The notes below the pieces were generated by a model. That model saw only the letters and a list, made by a program, of their open reading frames with translations, searched no databases and had not been told where the DNA came from. A stretch of DNA of 64,000 bases from Streptomyces hygroscopicus (GTDB lineage: Bacteria; Actinomycetota; Actinomycetes; Streptomycetales; Streptomycetaceae). The translations under genes were made by a program, and so were the position numbers. The DNA is taken from the NCBI GenBank assembly GCA_002021875.1, contig CP018627.1, positions 2,108,001-2,172,000 of the forward strand. Direction: 5' to 3'. This document shows, piece after piece, positions 32,881-41,645 of this stretch; position 1 is the stretch's first letter, and each line of letters begins with the position of its first letter.

Positions 32881-33957
32881 CTACGCGTCCGCGGCGGACG
32901 ACCCCAGCACTTGGCGCAGATCGTAGGAGACCGGCTCCTCCAGTTGTTCGTAGGTGCACTGCCCGGGCTCCCGGTCCGGCCGCCAGCGCCGGAAGCGGGC
33001 GGTGTGCCGGAAGCGGCCGCTCTGCATGTGGTCGTAGGCCACCTCGCACACCCGCTCCGGGCGCAGCGGCAGCCAGGACAGATCCTTGACCCCGGTCCAG
33101 CGGCTGGGCGCGCCCGGCATCCGGCCCTTGGCATGGGCCTCCTCGCGCGCCCAGTCGGCCCAGGGATGGCCTTCGACTGTCTCCATGCCCAGTGGCTCCA
33201 GCTCGGCCATCAGCTCCTGGCGGCGGCGTGCGGTGAAGGCGGCGCTGACGCCCACGTGCTGGAGCCGGCCGGTGGCGTCGTACAGGCCGAGCAGCAGCGA
33301 GCCGACACCCTGGCCGGACTTGTGGACGCGGTACCCGGCCACCACACAGTCGGCGGTGCGCTCGTGCTTGACCTTGACCATCACGCGCTCGCCGGGGCGA
33401 TAGCGCAGGTCGGGGCTTTTGGCCACGATGCCGTCGAGCCCCGCCCCCTCGTAACTCTCGAACCACTGCCGGGCCACGTCGAGATCGTCGGTGCAGGGGG
33501 CGAGGTGCACCGGGTCCGCGGCGTCGCGCAGCGCCTCGGTCAGCGCCTCGCGGCGCTCGCTCAGCGGGGTGTCCAGCAACGAGGCGTCGCCGAGAGCGAG
33601 AATGTCGAAGGCGACGAAGCCGGCCGGGGTGTTCTTCGCCAGCAGCCGCACCCGGGAGTCGGCGGGGTGGATCCGCTCGAGCAGGGCGTCGAAGTCCAGC
33701 CGTCCGCCGCGCACGATGACGATCTCGCCGTCCAGGACGCAGCGCGGCGGCAGGTTGGCGAGCAGCGCCTCGGCCAGCTCGGGGAAGTAGCGGGTGAGCG
33801 GCTTGGTGGTGCGGCTGCTGATCTCGATCTCGTCCCCGTCGCGGAAGACGATGGCCCGGAAGCCGTCCCATTTGCCCTCGTAACGCATCCCGGGCGGGAT
33901 CGTGGCCACGGCCTTGGCCAGCATCGGCTCGACGGGAGGCATCACCGGAAGGTCCAT
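32881..33957 (-). CDS. ligC: ATP-dependent DNA ligase (LigC type)
   Basis: A 358-residue ligase. The adenylation Lys lies in YEGKWDGFRAIVF (motif I). Motif III is GFVAFDILAL, motif IV AGLDGIVAKSPD, motif V RVMVKVKHERTADCVV. The C-terminal third is an OB-fold. Actinobacterial LigC seals ends in a minor repair pathway. The gene diverges from a LigD-type polymerase gene 78 bp away, which supports a role in end joining or ribonucleotide repair. No ku gene lies in the window. No ribosome site precedes the ATG; CACAAT 8 nt upstream suggests a leaderless mRNA. Confidence 0.9.
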   Translation of the reverse strand: MDLPVMPPVEPMLAKAVATIPPGMRYEGKWDGFRAIVFRDGDEIEISSRTTKPLTRYFPELAEALLANLPPRCVLDGEIVIVRGGRLDFDALLERIHPADSRVRLLAKNTPAGFVAFDILALGDASLLDTPLSERREALTEALRDAADPVHLAPCTDDLDVARQWFESYEGAGLDGIVAKSPDLRYRPGERVMVKVKHERTADCVVAGYRVHKSGQGVGSLLLGLYDATGRLQHVGVSAAFTARRRQELMAELEPLGMETVEGHPWADWAREEAHAKGRMPGAPSRWTGVKDLSWLPLRPERVCEVAYDHMQSGRFRHTARFRRWRPDREPGQCTYEQLEEPVSYDLRQVLGSSAADA

Positions 33958-34023
33958 GATGTCCGATTGTGCTCCTGTGGCGGGCCGCTCGCCCGCCGGG
34001 AGGCGGCCTCGGGCGGGCGGGCC

Positions 34024-34029
34024 TAGCGT
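34024..34029 (+). promoter_or_regulatory. -10 box TAGCGT, leaderless-type start
   Basis: TAGCGT is followed by six bases and the ATG of the LigD-type polymerase gene, with no ribosome site. The mRNA probably starts at the ATG. Confidence 0.6.
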
Positions 34030-34035
34030 GGCCGT

Positions 34036-35040
34036 ATGGCAGAGTCGGTGGAGCTCACGGTCGGCGGTCGCACGGTGCGGGTGACCAACCCCGGGAAGGT
34101 GTACTTCCCGGAGCGCGGGTTCACCAAGCTGGACCTCGCCCGCTACTACCTGGCGGTCGGCGAGGGCGCGCTGCGGGCGCTGCGGGACCGGCCGACGACG
34201 CTGGAGCGCTATCCGGACGGGGTCGACGGGGAGTCGTTCTTCCAGAAGCGGGCCCCGAAGAACCTGCCGGAGTGGATTCCGACCGGCCGTATCTCCTTCC
34301 CCAGCGGGCGGCACGCGGACGAGATCTGCCCCACCGAGACGGCGGCCGTGGTGTGGGCGGCGAATCTGGGGAGCGTGACCTTCCATCCGTGGCCGGTGCG
34401 GCGCGGGGACACCGAACACCCCGATGAGCTGCGGATCGACCTCGACCCCCAGCCGGGCACCGACTACGAGGACGCGGTACGGGCCGCTGTGGAGCTGCGC
34501 GAGGTGCTGGACGGGCTGGGGCTGCGGGGGTGGCCCAAGACCTCGGGCGGCCGGGGGCTGCATGTGTTCGTCCCGATCGCGCCGGAGTGGACCTTCACCC
34601 AGGTGCGGCGGTCCGCGATCGCGATCGCGCGGGAGCTGGAGCGGCGGGCTCCGGAGCGGGTGACCACCAAGTGGTGGAAGGAGGAGCGCGGCCGGAAGAT
34701 CTTCGTGGACTACAACCAGACCGCCCGGGACCGCACCATCGCCAGCGCCTACTCGGTACGCCCCCGCCCCCATGCGCCGGTCTCCGCGCCGCTGCGCTGG
34801 GACGAGGTCCCCGACGCCCGGCCGCGCGACTTCGACCTGGCCACCATGCCGGTGCGCTACCGCGAGCTGGGCGATGTGCACGCGGACATGGACGAGCACG
34901 CCTTCCGCCTGGAGTCCGCGCTGGAGCTGGCCACGCGGGACGAGCGGGAGCACGGGCTCGGCGACCTTCCCTATCCGCCGGATCATCCGAAGATGGCGGG
35001 CGAGCCGAAGCGGGTGCAGCCGAGCCGGGCCAAGAAGTGA
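34036..35040 (+). CDS. LigD-type polymerase/primase domain protein
   Basis: A 334-residue stand-alone polymerase domain of the archaeo-eukaryotic primase group. The metal pair is in LRIDLDPQPGTDYEDA. TSGGRGLHVFVPI holds the nucleotide-binding His. TTKWWKEERGRKIFVDYNQ contains the third Asp. VYFPERGFTKLDLARYY and RISFPSGRHADEICPTE are family signatures. Such proteins add (ribo)nucleotides at DNA breaks in NHEJ or gap repair. In mycobacteria this domain is fused to ligase; here the ligase is the separate divergent gene. Confidence 0.92.
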   Translation: MAESVELTVGGRTVRVTNPGKVYFPERGFTKLDLARYYLAVGEGALRALRDRPTTLERYPDGVDGESFFQKRAPKNLPEWIPTGRISFPSGRHADEICPTETAAVVWAANLGSVTFHPWPVRRGDTEHPDELRIDLDPQPGTDYEDAVRAAVELREVLDGLGLRGWPKTSGGRGLHVFVPIAPEWTFTQVRRSAIAIARELERRAPERVTTKWWKEERGRKIFVDYNQTARDRTIASAYSVRPRPHAPVSAPLRWDEVPDARPRDFDLATMPVRYRELGDVHADMDEHAFRLESALELATRDEREHGLGDLPYPPDHPKMAGEPKRVQPSRAKK

Positions 35041-35061
35041 TGGCCGGATCCGCCCGTCTGC

Positions 35062-35067
35062 GAGAAT
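35062..35067 (+). promoter_or_regulatory. -10 box GAGAAT, leaderless-type start
   Basis: GAGAAT is followed by six bases and the ATG of the GlxA-type regulator. No ribosome site is present in the 33-nt gap after the polymerase gene. Confidence 0.5.
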
Positions 35068-35073
35068 CGCGCC

Positions 35074-36069
35074 ATGTCCGTCTTCGCTCACCCCGGCCGC
35101 CATCGGGTGGCGGTGCTGGTGCGCCACGGGCTGCTGCCGTTCGAGCTGGGCATGGCGCACCGGCTGTTCGGCCGGGCCGTATCGGCCGCCGGTGAGCCGC
35201 TGTACGAGGTGGTGACCTGCGCGCTCGTCCCCGGTGAGGTGCGCACCGACTCCGACGTCACGATGCGTGTCGCCCATGGCCCGGACGCGCTGGCCGAGGC
35301 CGACACCGTGCTCGTCCCGGCCGCCAACGAACCGGACGAGCCACAGACCGAGGGCCGCCTGGGCGCCCCGCTCACCGGCGCCTTCGCCCGGATCCGCCCC
35401 GGCGCCCGGATCGCCTCGATCTGCACGGGGGCGTTCGTGCTGGCGGCCGCCGGGCTGCTGGACGGCCGCCGGGCGACGACCCACTGGCAGGAGGCCGACC
35501 GGTTCCGGGAGCTGTTCCCGGCCGTCGCGCTCGACCCGGACGTCCTCTACGCGGACGAGGGCGAGGTGCTGACCTCGGCCGGGGACGCCGCCGGTATCGA
35601 TCTGATCCTGCATATGATCCGCCGCGACCACGGTGCGGCGGTGGCGGGCGAGGTCGCCCGCGGCTCGGTGGTGGCCCCGCATCGCGACGGCGGCCAGGCG
35701 CAGTTCATCCGGCGGCCGGTGCCGGAGCGGCGCGGCGGCTCCACCGGCGCGGCCCGCGCCTGGGCGCTGACCCGGCTCGACCGTCCGCCGACCCTGCGGG
35801 AGCTGGCCGAGCGGGAGTCGATGAGCGTACGGACCTTCTCCCGGCGGTTCCGCGAGGAGGTGGGGATGACCCCGGTGCAGTGGCTGACCCAGCGGCGCCT
35901 CGAACGTGCCCGGCAGCTACTGGAGGAGACCGATCTGCCGGTGGACCGGATCGCGGCGGACGCGGGCTTCGGCACCGCCGCCTCGCTGCGGCAGCGTCTG
36001 CACACCGCCCTCGGGGTGTCGCCGAGCGCCTACCGCGCCACCTTCCGGGGCGGCGCCGCCGCCCCCTAA
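35074..36069 (+). CDS. GlxA-type regulator (DJ-1/PfpI domain plus AraC HTH)
   Basis: A 331-residue protein. Residues 10-190 are a DJ-1/PfpI domain, with the nucleophile-elbow Cys in ARIASICTGAFVLAAAGLL and THWQEADRFRELFP. Residues 225-325 are two AraC helix-turn-helices: LRELAERESMSVRTFSRRF with GMTPVQWLTQRRLERARQLL, then VDRIAADAGFGTAASLRQRL. The C-terminus SPSAYRATF is typical. The target genes are unknown. Its last 4 nt overlap the convergent asparaginase gene. Confidence 0.92.
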   Translation: MSVFAHPGRHRVAVLVRHGLLPFELGMAHRLFGRAVSAAGEPLYEVVTCALVPGEVRTDSDVTMRVAHGPDALAEADTVLVPAANEPDEPQTEGRLGAPLTGAFARIRPGARIASICTGAFVLAAAGLLDGRRATTHWQEADRFRELFPAVALDPDVLYADEGEVLTSAGDAAGIDLILHMIRRDHGAAVAGEVARGSVVAPHRDGGQAQFIRRPVPERRGGSTGAARAWALTRLDRPPTLRELAERESMSVRTFSRRFREEVGMTPVQWLTQRRLERARQLLEETDLPVDRIAADAGFGTAASLRQRLHTALGVSPSAYRATFRGGAAAP

Positions 36070-37190
36070 CGACGGGCCGTGAACTGGCCGGTGCCCAGAG
36101 TGTGGAACCACGTCTGGATCCGATGCTCGTTGTGGGTGGTGGCGAGCGAGAGAAGCAGCAGCAGCCGGGCCTTCTGCGGGGTCAGGTCCTGGGCGCCGAT
36201 GACGCCGTGGACATCGGGGTCGTAGACCGCGCCGGAGCCGGTGCGCGAGGCGGAGACCATGACCACCCCATTCTTGACGGCGTCGTCCCTGGCCTCGGTC
36301 ATGGCCGGGGAGAGGCCGCCCGCCCCGGTGCCCGCGGTGACGATCCCGGCCGCCCCGGCGTCGGCGAACGCCTTGATGGCCTGGGGTCCGGCGCCCTGGT
36401 AGCTGTAGGCGATGTCGACCTTGGGCAGTGGCCGCCGGGCGATCCGGTCGAGGTCGAACGGGGTCTTCCAGGCGGGCTTGCCGCACTGCTCGACGCGGGC
36501 CGGCGCGCGGTTGACGCGGATGTGGTTCTGGTCGATGACGCCGAGTTCTCCGCTGCTGCCGCTGCTGAACGCGTTCAGCCGCAGGGTGTCGGACTTGCGC
36601 ACCTCGCGGGCGGCGTGAATCTGGTCGTTGAGCATCACCACGGTGCCGAAGCAGGTGGTGCGCCCGCTGGCGGCGAGGTGGATCGCGTTGTAGAGGTTGG
36701 CCGGGGCGTCGGAGCCGATCACCGTCCAGGGCCGCATGGCGCCGGTGAGCACCACGGGCTTGTCGCTGCGGACGGTCAGGTCCAGCCAGTACGCGAACTC
36801 CTCCATGGTGTCGGTGCCGGTGGTGACCACCACCCCGTCGTTGAACTTCAGGGCGTGGTCGACGGCGGCGGTGAGCCGGCGGTACTCGGGGATCGTGTAA
36901 TTGTTGGAGTCCTTGTTGCCGAACTGCTGGGTGGTCACGTCGGCGATCCGGTTCACCTCGGGCCTGAGGTCGTTGACCAGCCGGGACACCCGGAGCTTGC
37001 CCGCCTCGTAGTCGTCGAAGGACACCTTGGACTTGCTGACGCCCGCGATGGTGCCTCCGGTGCCGATGACCGCGACCTTGGGGGTGGGCCTGGGGTGCGG
37101 CTCAGCGGCACCGGCGAGGGAGGCCGTGGTCCCCAGGGCGACGGCCACCAGAGCGGTCACTACGGTGAAGCGGCGGGCGAACTGAGCCAT
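36066..37190 (-). CDS. Secreted type II L-asparaginase
   Basis: A 374-residue enzyme. The signal peptide is MAQFARRFTVVTALVAVALG with probable cleavage near LAGAAEP. The first catalytic Thr is in VIGTGGTIAG, the second in VVTTGTDTMEEFAYWLDLT. VLTGAMRPWTVIGSDAPANL and IDQNHIRVNRAPARVEQ follow the family pattern. It hydrolyses asparagine outside the cell to aspartate and ammonia. Length and active-site residues are normal. Confidence 0.93.
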   Translation of the reverse strand: MAQFARRFTVVTALVAVALGTTASLAGAAEPHPRPTPKVAVIGTGGTIAGVSKSKVSFDDYEAGKLRVSRLVNDLRPEVNRIADVTTQQFGNKDSNNYTIPEYRRLTAAVDHALKFNDGVVVTTGTDTMEEFAYWLDLTVRSDKPVVLTGAMRPWTVIGSDAPANLYNAIHLAASGRTTCFGTVVMLNDQIHAAREVRKSDTLRLNAFSSGSSGELGVIDQNHIRVNRAPARVEQCGKPAWKTPFDLDRIARRPLPKVDIAYSYQGAGPQAIKAFADAGAAGIVTAGTGAGGLSPAMTEARDDAVKNGVVMVSASRTGSGAVYDPDVHGVIGAQDLTPQKARLLLLLSLATTHNEHRIQTWFHTLGTGQFTARR

Positions 37191-37236
37191 CGGGACGTCG
37201 TTTCATCGATGGAGTGGGTGATGTGTCGGCCCTTCT

Positions 37237-39345
37237 TCAGCCACCTTCCACGGTAACCACGGAAGTCTCCGACAGGCGAGGGCGGCGCAGCCGGGCCAGC
37301 AGCAGGGCCACATCGTCGTCCGGCGCCCCGTGCAGCGCGGCCAGCACCTGGTCGCAGATCCGCTCCAGCGGGCCCTGGTGGCGGCGCAGCAGCTGGACCA
37401 GGGTGTGCAGTCCGACGTCGAGGGACTGATGGCGCTTTTCCACCAGGCCGTCGGTGAACAGGGCCAGCAGCGCCCCCTCGGCCAGCTCCCGCTCCACCGA
37501 GACGAAGGGGACGCCGCCGACGCCCAGCGGTGCGCCGGTGGGGATGTCGATCAGCTCGGCGTCGCCGCCGGGCTGCACCAGCACCGGCGGCAGATGCCCG
37601 GCGGTGGACATCTCGCACCGCCCGGTGCGCGGATCGCAGACCGCGTAGAGGCAGGTGGCGATGGACTCCCCCAGGCTGGGCGTGATCTCGTCGAGATGGC
37701 ACAGCACCTGGGCCGGGGGCAGATCGAGCCGGGAGAAGGCCCGGGTGGCGGTGCGGAGCTGGCCCATGATCGCGGCGGCGTGGATGCCCTTGCCCATGAC
37801 GTCGCCGACCACCAGTCCGACCCGGCCGTCCGGGAGGGGAAGCACATCGAACCAGTCGCCGCCGGCGGCGCTGACCGCGGGCAGATACCGGGAGGCGATC
37901 TCCAGGCCGTCCAGGTCGCGCGGCTGCTGGGAGAGCAGGCTGCGCTGGAGGGTGAGCGCGGCGTCGCGTTCGCGGGCGTAGAGCCGGGCGTTGTCGATGC
38001 ACAGGGCGGCGCGGATGGCCAGTTCGCAGGCGAGGGTGAGGTCCTCCTCGTCGAACGGCCTGGGGTTGATGGTGCGGTGCAGGCTGAGGGTGCCGAGCAC
38101 ACTGCCGCGGGCGATCAGCGGGGCGGCGATGTACGAGTGCACGCCCTCGCGCAGCAGCACCCGGGCGGCGTCGTCGTCCCGGGCGATCCGCCGTACGTCC
38201 TGCTCGGTCACGTGCGGCACCAGGATCGGCCGGGCCTCGCGGACGCACTGGGTGATCAGCCGGGTGGGTTCGTAGCGGGCGATCTCGCCGACCGGGTCCG
38301 CCGCGTGGACGGCGTCGGTGGGGTAGCCGGCGGCGACGGCGAGCGCCCGGAAGCGGGCGGAGCCGTCGGCCCACACCCGGGGCGTGGCCTCGCGGTGCAC
38401 CACGGAGTCCAGGACGTCGACGGCCGCGAGGTCGGCGAGCCGGGGCACGGTCACATCGGCGAGCTCCTGGGCGGTCTGCCGCAGATCCAGCGTGGTGCCG
38501 ACGCGGACGCTCGCGTCGGCGATCACGGCCAGCCGCTCGCGCGCCTCGGCGATCTCGCTGGTCTCCCGGTGGCGCCGGGAGATGTCCATGATGGAGACGG
38601 CGACGCCCAGGATCCGGCCGCTGGGGTCCTCCAGCCGGTAGTACGACTCCGACCAGGCGTGGTCATGGTCGGGGTCGGCCGGGGTCCGGCCGATGCTCTG
38701 CTGGTCCAGCAGCGGTTCACCGGACTCCAGCACATGCCGCATCGCGGCCTCGATGGCCTCGACGTCGAGCCCGGGCAGCACCTCCCCGACGCGGTGGCCG
38801 CGCACCTGGGACTCGGTGACGGAGTTCATCTGCTGCAGGGCCGGGTTGGCGCGCAGCCAGCGCAGCTCGGTGTCGAACACCGCGAGCCCCACCGGCGACT
38901 GTTTGACCAGGAAGCCGGATACCGCCAGATCGGTCTCCAGCCGCCGTACGGTCCCCTCGTCGGCGGCCAGCCCGAGCGCGTAGCCCTCGCCGTGGGCGTC
39001 GCGCAGGCCCATGGTGCGGAACTCCACCTTCAGGGTGGAGCCGTCCGGGCGGCGGACCGGGAAGACCCCGGCCCAGGTGTCGCCCGCCCGGACGCGCGCG
39101 AAGAGCTCCACGGCCGCCCGCCGGTCCTTCGGGTGGACCAGCAGCTTGTCCGCGCGGCGCCCCAGCGCCTCGGCCGCGCGGTAACCGAACAGTTGTTCAG
39201 CCTCCGGGCTCCACAGGGCGATCCGCCCCTCGACATCCAGCGCCACGGCAGCGACCCGCAGCAGATCGAGCACTCCTCCCGGGGCGGTCGCCATGCTGCC
39301 GATACCCGCCTCGTCCTCCTGGTCAACACGGTCATGCGTGGTCAT
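37237..39345 (-). CDS. PAS-PAS-GAF-PP2C (SpoIIE/RsbU-type) phosphatase
   Basis: A 702-residue cytosolic signalling phosphatase. Residues about 25-130 are a PAS domain (IALWSPEAEQLFGYRAAEAL). About 140-265 form a second PAS with PAC (GLAVFDTELRWLRANPAL). About 280-455 are GAF (SYIAAPLIARGSVLGTLSLH). The PP2C domain runs from about 475 to the end; its metal ligands are in SAAGGDWFDVLPLPD and VGDVMGKGIHAAAIM, with STAGHLPPVLV and LFTDGLVEKR further on. Such proteins dephosphorylate anti-sigma-factor antagonists in partner-switching systems. The start has GAGG upstream. Confidence 0.93.
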   Translation of the reverse strand: MTTHDRVDQEDEAGIGSMATAPGGVLDLLRVAAVALDVEGRIALWSPEAEQLFGYRAAEALGRRADKLLVHPKDRRAAVELFARVRAGDTWAGVFPVRRPDGSTLKVEFRTMGLRDAHGEGYALGLAADEGTVRRLETDLAVSGFLVKQSPVGLAVFDTELRWLRANPALQQMNSVTESQVRGHRVGEVLPGLDVEAIEAAMRHVLESGEPLLDQQSIGRTPADPDHDHAWSESYYRLEDPSGRILGVAVSIMDISRRHRETSEIAEARERLAVIADASVRVGTTLDLRQTAQELADVTVPRLADLAAVDVLDSVVHREATPRVWADGSARFRALAVAAGYPTDAVHAADPVGEIARYEPTRLITQCVREARPILVPHVTEQDVRRIARDDDAARVLLREGVHSYIAAPLIARGSVLGTLSLHRTINPRPFDEEDLTLACELAIRAALCIDNARLYARERDAALTLQRSLLSQQPRDLDGLEIASRYLPAVSAAGGDWFDVLPLPDGRVGLVVGDVMGKGIHAAAIMGQLRTATRAFSRLDLPPAQVLCHLDEITPSLGESIATCLYAVCDPRTGRCEMSTAGHLPPVLVQPGGDAELIDIPTGAPLGVGGVPFVSVERELAEGALLALFTDGLVEKRHQSLDVGLHTLVQLLRRHQGPLERICDQVLAALHGAPDDDVALLLARLRRPRLSETSVVTVEGG

Positions 39346-39443
39346 ACCGGCACCTCACCGGCTCGCCGTGCCCTCCTACTGTCATACCTCGCTCGGCGGG
39401 CCGCCGCACACGGGTATGACGCGGGCACGCTACAGATCCCGGT

Positions 39444-40298
39444 TCAGATGGTGAAGGGCCGCTGCCGGGCGAATGCGGAGTTCGGCGCACCCGCCTGGAA
39501 GAGGTGGGGCGTCTGGTCGGGCGGCATCCGCTTGACGATCTCCCGGTGCAGTCCGCGGTAGCTGCCCGCGAAGGCACCGCCCCGCCAGACCTTCAGCAGG
39601 GCGGCGGTGAACAGGCCGTTGACGATCCCGTCGGCGGAGGTCTGGTTGTCCTGGCAGCCGGAGATCTGCAGCACGCTGGCGTCGATTTTGGCGAGGTCCT
39701 TGGCGGTGCGGGTGTTCTGGATGCGGTCGTAGGCGTCGCGGTCGCGCCGGTAGACGGCGGACTGCACCGACTGGGGCATGACCCGGATCCTGCGGCCGAC
39801 CTCCGCCGGGTCGGCGGTGCTGAAGCGCCGGTCGAGCTCCTGGGCGCTGAGCATCTCGGGCAGCCGCCGGGCCACGGTGCCGCTGTGGCAGCTGTCGGAG
39901 AGCAGCCAGATCCGCACCCCCTTGGCGAACTTCCCGAACAGCTCGAAGAGCTCGTCGTCGACGAGCTGCCGGTCGTGGAGCACCCAGGTCTCGTCGAGGC
40001 GGTCCCCGGTCTCGTCGTGGTTGAGGTCGGGCACCTGACCGCCGTGGCCCGAGTAGGTGAGGAAGAGGATGTCCCCCTCGGCCAGCCGCCCGGCCGCGGC
40101 CTCCAGGGTGGCGGTGACCGTCTCCGCGGTGGCCGCCGGGCTCAGCAGCGGGTCGGTCACATCGAACCCCGCGGCGTCGGCGATCCCGGCCATGTCCACG
40201 GCGTCCTGCTCGCAGGCGCCCAGCTCACCGCTCCAGCCGTCGTACGCGGCGGGGTCGACCTGATTGAGTCCGATATGGACGGAGAGGCCGGTTGACAT
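39444..40298 (-). CDS. Metacaspase-like cysteine protease (peptidase C14 fold)
   Basis: A 284-residue protein. The catalytic dyad is visible: His85 in YSGHGGQVPD and Cys137 in LLSDSCHSGT. The fold begins GLSVHIGLNQVDPAAY. The start at 40298 has AGGAG 7 nt upstream; the longer frame to 40337 adds nothing conserved. There is no signal peptide and no added binding domain. Bacterial members of this family cleave after Arg/Lys and often act in cell death, differentiation or defence. No clear partner or effector gene is adjacent. Confidence 0.88.
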   Translation of the reverse strand: MSTGLSVHIGLNQVDPAAYDGWSGELGACEQDAVDMAGIADAAGFDVTDPLLSPAATAETVTATLEAAAGRLAEGDILFLTYSGHGGQVPDLNHDETGDRLDETWVLHDRQLVDDELFELFGKFAKGVRIWLLSDSCHSGTVARRLPEMLSAQELDRRFSTADPAEVGRRIRVMPQSVQSAVYRRDRDAYDRIQNTRTAKDLAKIDASVLQISGCQDNQTSADGIVNGLFTAALLKVWRGGAFAGSYRGLHREIVKRMPPDQTPHLFQAGAPNSAFARQRPFTI

Positions 40299-40495
40299 GG
40301 GGGCTCCTAGGGTCGAGGACGCGCGGCGGCTCACCACCGCTCGTCACTAAGCGATGATGCGGGGCCGCGCACCTCCATGCCCGTTCTCCGGCCCATCCGG
40401 AGGAGGAGCCCCGCCGGAGAAGACGCGACGCCCGGACAACGAGCGACTTCGCAGCGGAGGCCCCACTGGGACGCCCTACGGCCCCGCCCCGGCCG

Positions 40496-41107
40496 TCACT
40501 CCCCGCGCGGCCGGGCGCCCAGGGCCCGCAGCGCCATATCGGCGGCGCGCTCGAAGTAGCCGGGCTCCAGGGCCGCCCCACGGGCCGAGACGCGCCAGTA
40601 GACCAGCCCGCCGAGCAGATCGAGCGCCAGCTCGCGGTCGAGGTCCCGCGGCAGCTCACCGCGCTCGGTCGCCCGGTCCAGCATGCCGATGGCGCGGGCG
40701 CGCCGCGGCTCGCCGATGCAGCGGGCCAGGGCCTGGAACAGCTCCTCGTCCCGCTGCGCCTCGGCGATCAGGTCCGGCAGGATCCGCGAGAACCGCGGAT
40801 GGGTGAGCCAGTCGGCGACCGCATGAAGCGCGGCCAGCACATCGCCGCGCAGGGATCCGGTGTCGGGCTCCTCGACCAGGGCGACGCTCAGCTCCGACAC
40901 GACCGCGATGACCATCCGCTGCCTGGAAGGCCACCGCCGGTACAGGGCGCTCTTGCCCACCCCGGCCCGTTTGGCCACGGCCTCCATCGACAGCCGGCCG
41001 TATCCGTGCTCCGCGAGCTCGTCCAGAACGGCCTCGGCGATGGCGGCGGTCTTGTCCGCGCGCAGGGTGGCGGCGCCGCTCGGGGGGCGCCGGTTGGTGT
41101 CCGACAT
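40496..41107 (-). CDS. TetR-family repressor
   Basis: A 203-residue regulator. The HTH is in LDELAEHGYGRLSMEAVAKR then VGKSALYRRWPSRQRMV. The C-terminal domain is of the TetR_C_16-like type. It diverges from a SnoaL-like/NmrA operon. Two palindromes in the 115-bp gap are its likely operators, so it probably represses both directions. The ATG lacks a ribosome site; TAACCT 7 nt upstream suggests a leaderless mRNA. Confidence 0.9.
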   Translation of the reverse strand: MSDTNRRPPSGAATLRADKTAAIAEAVLDELAEHGYGRLSMEAVAKRAGVGKSALYRRWPSRQRMVIAVVSELSVALVEEPDTGSLRGDVLAALHAVADWLTHPRFSRILPDLIAEAQRDEELFQALARCIGEPRRARAIGMLDRATERGELPRDLDRELALDLLGGLVYWRVSARGAALEPGYFERAADMALRALGARPRGE

Positions 41108-41126
41108 GGCGTCAAGGTTAACAGAT

Positions 41127-41150
41127 GGACAGGACGGTACCGTCTCGTTC
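41127..41150. promoter_or_regulatory. TetR operator O1 (palindrome)
   Basis: A palindrome centred at 41138/41139 with perfect core GACGGTACCGTC (41133-41144); the outer halves match at 9 of 12 positions. It lies just upstream of the repressor -10 region and just before TATGAT at 41151-41156. Confidence 0.8.
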
Positions 41151-41156
41151 TATGAT
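41151..41156 (+). promoter_or_regulatory. -10 box TATGAT between two operators
   Basis: TATGAT is a near-consensus -10 hexamer on the plus strand, flanked on both sides by the palindromes. Transcription toward the SnoaL-like gene would start near 41163, inside O2. No clear -35 box is present; its place is covered by O1. Confidence 0.5.
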
Positions 41157-41160
41157 GTAC

Positions 41161-41184
41161 GGACGGGACGGTACCGTTCCGTCC
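41161..41184. promoter_or_regulatory. TetR operator O2 (palindrome)
   Basis: A 24-bp palindrome centred at 41172/41173: left half GGACGGGACGGT, right half ACCGTTCCGTCC, matching at 11 of 12 positions. It shares the ACGGTACCGT core with O1. The centre-to-centre distance is 34 bp, about three helical turns, so two dimers could bind one face of the DNA. Confidence 0.85.
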
Positions 41185-41222
41185 ATAGGTTGTGACATTC
41201 CCCTGTGAGAAGGAAGTGCGTC

Positions 41223-41645
41223 ATGGACGACCGCATCAAGGTGTTCGAGCGGGCGAAGGAACTGCTGCTCGACCACGACATGATGGGATTCGCGAACCTG
41301 TGGGCCGTCGACGGCACCATGGAGTTCCCCTTCGCCCCGGCCGGCCGGCCGCGTCTGCTGGAAGGGCGTGAGGCCGTGCGCGAATACGTGCGGGACTACG
41401 CCGACCACATCGATCTGCGCGCCGTCGCGCATCAGGTCATCCACCGCACCGAGGACCCCGAGGTGCTGATCGTGGAGTTCTCGATGGACGCCGTGGCCGT
41501 CTCGTCCGGCCGCCCGCTCCGCCCCTCGTACATCGCCGTCATCACCGTCCGGGACGGCGAGATCGCCTCGTACCGCGACTACTGGAATCCGCTGATGCTC
41601 AGCGAGGTCAGCTTCGGCGCCGAGGAGGACCGGACCAATGGCTGA
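41223..41645 (+). CDS. SnoaL-like/NTF2-fold protein
   Basis: A 140-residue protein with GAAGGAAG upstream of the ATG. The pattern FERAKELLLDHDMMGFANLW, GTMEFPFAPAGRPRLLEG, then VLIVEFSMDA and SYIAVITVRDGEIASYRDYW fits ketosteroid-isomerase-like NTF2 folds. These are small cyclases, hydrolases or isomerases acting on hydrophobic small molecules. It overlaps the next gene by 8 nt and is under the TetR operators. Confidence 0.88.
   Translation: MDDRIKVFERAKELLLDHDMMGFANLWAVDGTMEFPFAPAGRPRLLEGREAVREYVRDYADHIDLRAVAHQVIHRTEDPEVLIVEFSMDAVAVSSGRPLRPSYIAVITVRDGEIASYRDYWNPLMLSEVSFGAEEDRTNG

Noticed and set aside
33958..35682. Extension of the ligase frame across the polymerase gene (over 500 codons)
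   Set aside because: It is antisense to the LigD-type polymerase, which has all its motifs, and contains no ligase or other family pattern.
37330..39561. A 743-codon plus-strand open frame
   Set aside because: It is antisense to the PAS-GAF-PP2C gene and shows no domain.
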